DNA of 34,705 nucleotides. Origin: Desulfovermiculus sp041686195 (GTDB lineage: Bacteria > Desulfobacterota > Desulfovibrionia > Desulfovibrionales > Desulfothermaceae). Location: contig JAWLEI010000022.1 of NCBI GenBank assembly GCA_041686195.1, positions 1 through 34,705 on the forward strand. Direction: 5' to 3'. Positions 32,642 through 34,705 of this stretch are shown piece after piece. The translations under genes were made by a program, and so were the position numbers. The notes under the pieces are model-generated. The model had not been told where the DNA came from, did not search any database, and worked only from the letters and a program-made list of their open reading frames with translations. Position 1 is the first letter of the stretch, and every line of letters starts with the position of its first letter.

Positions 32642-33135
32642 TTCAAGAAGCTGAAAAGACGATTGTATCCGCCCTGAGAGAGAACGACGCCCATGTTCAG
32701 CGTTTGCAGCGGGCAAAGAGATTGCTGAACGAGTTTTTCCCTTTGACAGTGGATAGCTTTGCCCAACTCAGTGATGAACAAATCGAACATATCGATCAAT
32801 TCATTTATCGGTTTACGAAACTCCAAGACTCAATGGGCACGCGCCTGTTGCCAGCGATATATGTTTGGCTGGAAAGCGATAATAGGCCCAGACCTTTTAT
32901 GGATGTTCTGAACCGATTGGAACAACTGGGTGTGGTAGATGATGTGAGCTTGTGGCAGTTTTTTCGTAATCTCCGAAACAACCTGGCCCATGATTATCCG
33001 GAAAGCATAGATCAAACGGTTGAAACTTTGAATCTTTTGTTTGCTGATATCGATAAGATACTGGACATGTATATTCACGTCCGGTCCTATTGGGTAATCC
33101 GGAGCGGTAAAGGGGATGACCTTGATTATGGATAA
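32638..33135 (+). CDS. hepT: HepT-like HEPN-domain toxin
   Basis: Predicted RNase toxin of the type VII system, silenced by AMPylation of a tyrosine. The 165-residue helical protein carries the complete R-x4-H-x-Y motif as RNNLAHDY: R113, H118, Y120. It overlaps the antitoxin gene by four bases. It is longer than some HepT proteins. A perfect 16-bp inverted repeat covers its last codons and stop. Confidence 0.85.
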   Translation: MIQEAEKTIVSALRENDAHVQRLQRAKRLLNEFFPLTVDSFAQLSDEQIEHIDQFIYRFTKLQDSMGTRLLPAIYVWLESDNRPRPFMDVLNRLEQLGVVDDVSLWQFFRNLRNNLAHDYPESIDQTVETLNLLFADIDKILDMYIHVRSYWVIRSGKGDDLDYG

Positions 33136-33147
33136 TCAAGGTCATCC
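33114..33147. repeat. Perfect 16-bp inverted repeat at the end of hepT
   Basis: GGATGACCTTGATTAT (33114-33129), then GG, then its exact reverse complement (33132-33147). It contains the hepT stop codon and lies between two converging genes (hepT and the sulfite reductase). There is no T-run on either side, so if it ends transcription it does so without the classical signal. Confidence 0.7.
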
Positions 33148-33187
33148 AAAGGTTTCACCCTGCATCACTCCGGCAATCCGTATACTT

Positions 33188-33847
33188 CTAATCGCAAACC
33201 GCTTTGCAGAACTCCTCCACTCCAATGCGGTCCATCATCTTGCCCATACGCTCATTTTTCTTGGCATTGTCCTTGAAGTATTGAACAATTGTATCCACCA
33301 TGCGAATGGCCTGTTCTGTTTCCAGGTCCTGGGCCACCACATCAGCCAATCGGGGCTTGCCGGCCCCCGAACCGCCGGCCATAACGGTCCATCCATTCTT
33401 TTTACCCACCAGGGCAATATCCTTAATGCAGGTCTCGGCACACTGGTTCGGGCACCCGCTGACCCCCATCTTCATCTTTCCAGGCAGTTCCATGCCGTGA
33501 TATCTCTCATCCAACTGCATGCCCACTCCCAGGCTGTCCTGCTGCCCGAGACGGCAAAAGGTAGTCCCAGGGCAGGCCTTGACGCTGCGCACACAAACGC
33601 CTACCGCCGCTCCTGGGGGAAGACCCAGGTCCTGCCAGGCTTTGTCCACGTTCTCTTCTTTCAGGCCCACCAGAGCGATTCTGGCTGCACTGGTAATCTT
33701 GAGGGCTGCACACCCGTATTTTTCAGCCACGTCAGCCAGATTGCGCAGTGTTTCCGGTTTGACCACGCCGCAGGGGATATGAGGGGCAATGGCGTAGGTT
33801 TCCTTGTCCCGCTGCAAGATAGCGCCTTTTTCTCCGTCTTTGAGCAT
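33188..33847 (-). CDS. Small assimilatory-type siroheme sulfite reductase
   Basis: Single-subunit siroheme/4Fe-4S enzyme that reduces sulfite to sulfide, akin to the low-molecular-weight sulfite reductase of Desulfovibrio vulgaris. The 219-residue product has the paired cluster motif C92-x5-C98 (ACPGTTFC) and C132-x3-C136 (GCPNQC), and basic residues that would hold siroheme and substrate (R56, R87, K90). AAGGAG precedes the ATG at 33847. The frame continues to 34075, but that part overlaps the next gene and is not credible. It converges on the toxin-antitoxin pair and the homocysteine genes, which would use its sulfide. Confidence 0.9.
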   Translation of the reverse strand: MLKDGEKGAILQRDKETYAIAPHIPCGVVKPETLRNLADVAEKYGCAALKITSAARIALVGLKEENVDKAWQDLGLPPGAAVGVCVRSVKACPGTTFCRLGQQDSLGVGMQLDERYHGMELPGKMKMGVSGCPNQCAETCIKDIALVGKKNGWTVMAGGSGAGKPRLADVVAQDLETEQAIRMVDTIVQYFKDNAKKNERMGKMMDRIGVEEFCKAVCD

Positions 33848-33935
33848 CTCGTTCTCCTTGTTTGTCTTATGCAATTGATTAATGATTTCAAAAAAGTAGC
33901 ATGCCTGCTGTCCAGAGTAAAGCTTGGCTGACGAT

Positions 33936-34673
33936 CTATCTCTCCTGCAGGAGAAAACGCAGTTCAAAGGCATTGTCCACTGCTGCACCGGAATCTGTAT
34001 TGTCAAAATAGACATGCACTTCCCGTCCTTCATCCAGACAGGTGCGGATGAATTGGGCCCAGCTTTCCAGCTCATCCCGGGTATAGGCGGATTGATAGGT
34101 TGCAGTGTTCCCGTGCAATCGGATGTAGACCAAATCCGCAGTCACCTGGTCCCATCTGGGCCAGTCTGCGGCATCAGAGATGCAGGCAGCCAGATTGTGC
34201 CTTGACAGGCAGTCAGCTGTTTCCGAGTCGAACCACGAGGTATCCCGAAACTCGATGGTATGCCGGCTCTCAGGCCATGTATCCAAGGCCTGGGCCAAGG
34301 CTCGCAAGCGGGGCATATCCTTGGGCAGGGAGGCCGGCAATTGCCAGCACATGGCCTGAAGTTTGCCCTGCAGGGGGTCCAGATTCTGTTTCTGTTTGGC
34401 CACAGACTGCTCCGGCTCATTGAGCCGCTTGGTGTGGGTGGTGTATCGGCTGCCCTTGGCGGCAAAGACAAAGCTATCCGGGGTTCGCTCTACCCAATGT
34501 CTGACGGTGTCTTCCTTGAGCAGGCGATAAAAGGTGGCATTGATTTCTACAGCCTGAAACTGGGAAGCATAGTGCTCCAGCCAGCGCTTTTGAGGCACAC
34601 CTTCGTACAATGACTCTTTCCACTCCTTGTAATTCCACCCGCTGGTGCCAATATATAATTGAGGCCTGCCCAT
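33936..34673 (-). CDS. DUF72 (YecE-like) protein
   Basis: The 245-residue cytoplasmic protein has the DUF72 signature: YIGTSGWNYKEWKESLY near the start, QAVEINATFYRL, FVFAAKGSRYTTHTKRL, HTIEFRDTSWF, VYIRLHG and the C-terminal VHVYFDNTDSGAAVDNA. It has a TIM-barrel-like fold of unknown function. GAGGGGGCG precedes the ATG and is part of an R3 repeat tail (see 34683-34705). It shares the minus strand with the sulfite reductase, 88 bases ahead; cotranscription is possible. Confidence 0.88.
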   Translation of the reverse strand: MGRPQLYIGTSGWNYKEWKESLYEGVPQKRWLEHYASQFQAVEINATFYRLLKEDTVRHWVERTPDSFVFAAKGSRYTTHTKRLNEPEQSVAKQKQNLDPLQGKLQAMCWQLPASLPKDMPRLRALAQALDTWPESRHTIEFRDTSWFDSETADCLSRHNLAACISDAADWPRWDQVTADLVYIRLHGNTATYQSAYTRDELESWAQFIRTCLDEGREVHVYFDNTDSGAAVDNAFELRFLLQER

Positions 34674-34682
34674 ATTCGCCCC

Positions 34683-34705
34683 CTCGCATGAAACGAGAAT
34701 TTACC
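34683..34705 (-). repeat. Repeat R3, partial copy at the window edge
   Basis: On the minus strand GGTAAATTCTCG followed by TTTCATGCGAG, matching 120-142 with two changes. It runs off the right edge. It lies just upstream of the DUF72 start codon, and its CGAGGGGG end merges with the ribosome-binding site. Confidence 0.55.

Noticed and set aside
33848..34075. N-terminal extension of the sulfite reductase
   Set aside because: Overlaps the DUF72 gene and lacks family similarity; ATG at 33847 has AAGGAG.
1..34705. CRISPR array, tRNA or rRNA gene, prophage
   Set aside because: No regularly spaced direct repeats, cloverleaf or rRNA-like stretch, and no phage or integrase gene was seen by eye.

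Overview
The window looks like chromosome of an anaerobic, sulfide-handling deltaproteobacterium, most likely a sulfate reducer of the Desulfovibrionales / Desulfohalobiaceae kind. This is inferred from gene content: a small assimilatory-type siroheme sulfite reductase, the DUF39 / UPF0280 / NIL-ferredoxin set for making homocysteine from sulfide, a minimal SufC-SufB pair, a V-type ATPase, and an RluD-CoaE fusion. The species cannot be fixed from sequence alone. No rRNA, tRNA, CRISPR, prophage or intact insertion sequence was found. Every gap above 300 bases is described.

Left part (1-10852, nearly all on the minus strand): the tail of a membrane protein, a repeat-rich spacer, lysA and birA, then a seven-gene V-ATPase operon read right to left: atpE, a DUF2764 gene, atpA, atpB, atpD, atpI, atpK. 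Genes inside it overlap by 4-11 bases, but two gaps of 402 and 341 bases are filled by the same interspersed repeat families. No genes for subunits C, F or G are present; DUF2764 sits where C normally sits.

Middle part (10987-21098): a plus-strand operon of an RluD-CoaE fusion, a rhomboid protease, SufC and SufB, closed by a clear bidirectional terminator. Facing it is a YkgJ-type cysteine-cluster protein. A divergent M24 peptidase, a cyclase-family hydrolase and an unrecognised 90-residue protein follow. Converging on them is a minus-strand pair of glycogen phosphorylase and a STAS-domain protein.

Right-middle part (21285-28066, minus strand): an RND efflux pair (adaptor, then permease), a small PG0541-like protein and a long-chain acyl-CoA synthetase, ending at a terminator at 21285-21308. 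A 371-base divergent spacer with another repeat copy separates this from the next block.

Right part (28438-34705): a plus-strand run of sirtuin, PaaI-type thioesterase, homocysteine biosynthesis protein (DUF39), UPF0280 protein, a four-hairpin cluster, NIL/4Fe-4S ferredoxin, and an MntA-HepT toxin-antitoxin pair. Converging on the minus strand are the small sulfite reductase and a DUF72 protein. Together these suggest sulfite to sulfide to homocysteine sulfur assimilation.

The items most worth following up are the repeat-filled V-ATPase operon with DUF2764 in the C slot, the coupling of a deacylase and thioesterase to homocysteine synthesis, the stacked hairpins before the NIL-ferredoxin, and the RND / PG0541 / acyl-CoA synthetase cluster. 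None can be proved novel from sequence alone.
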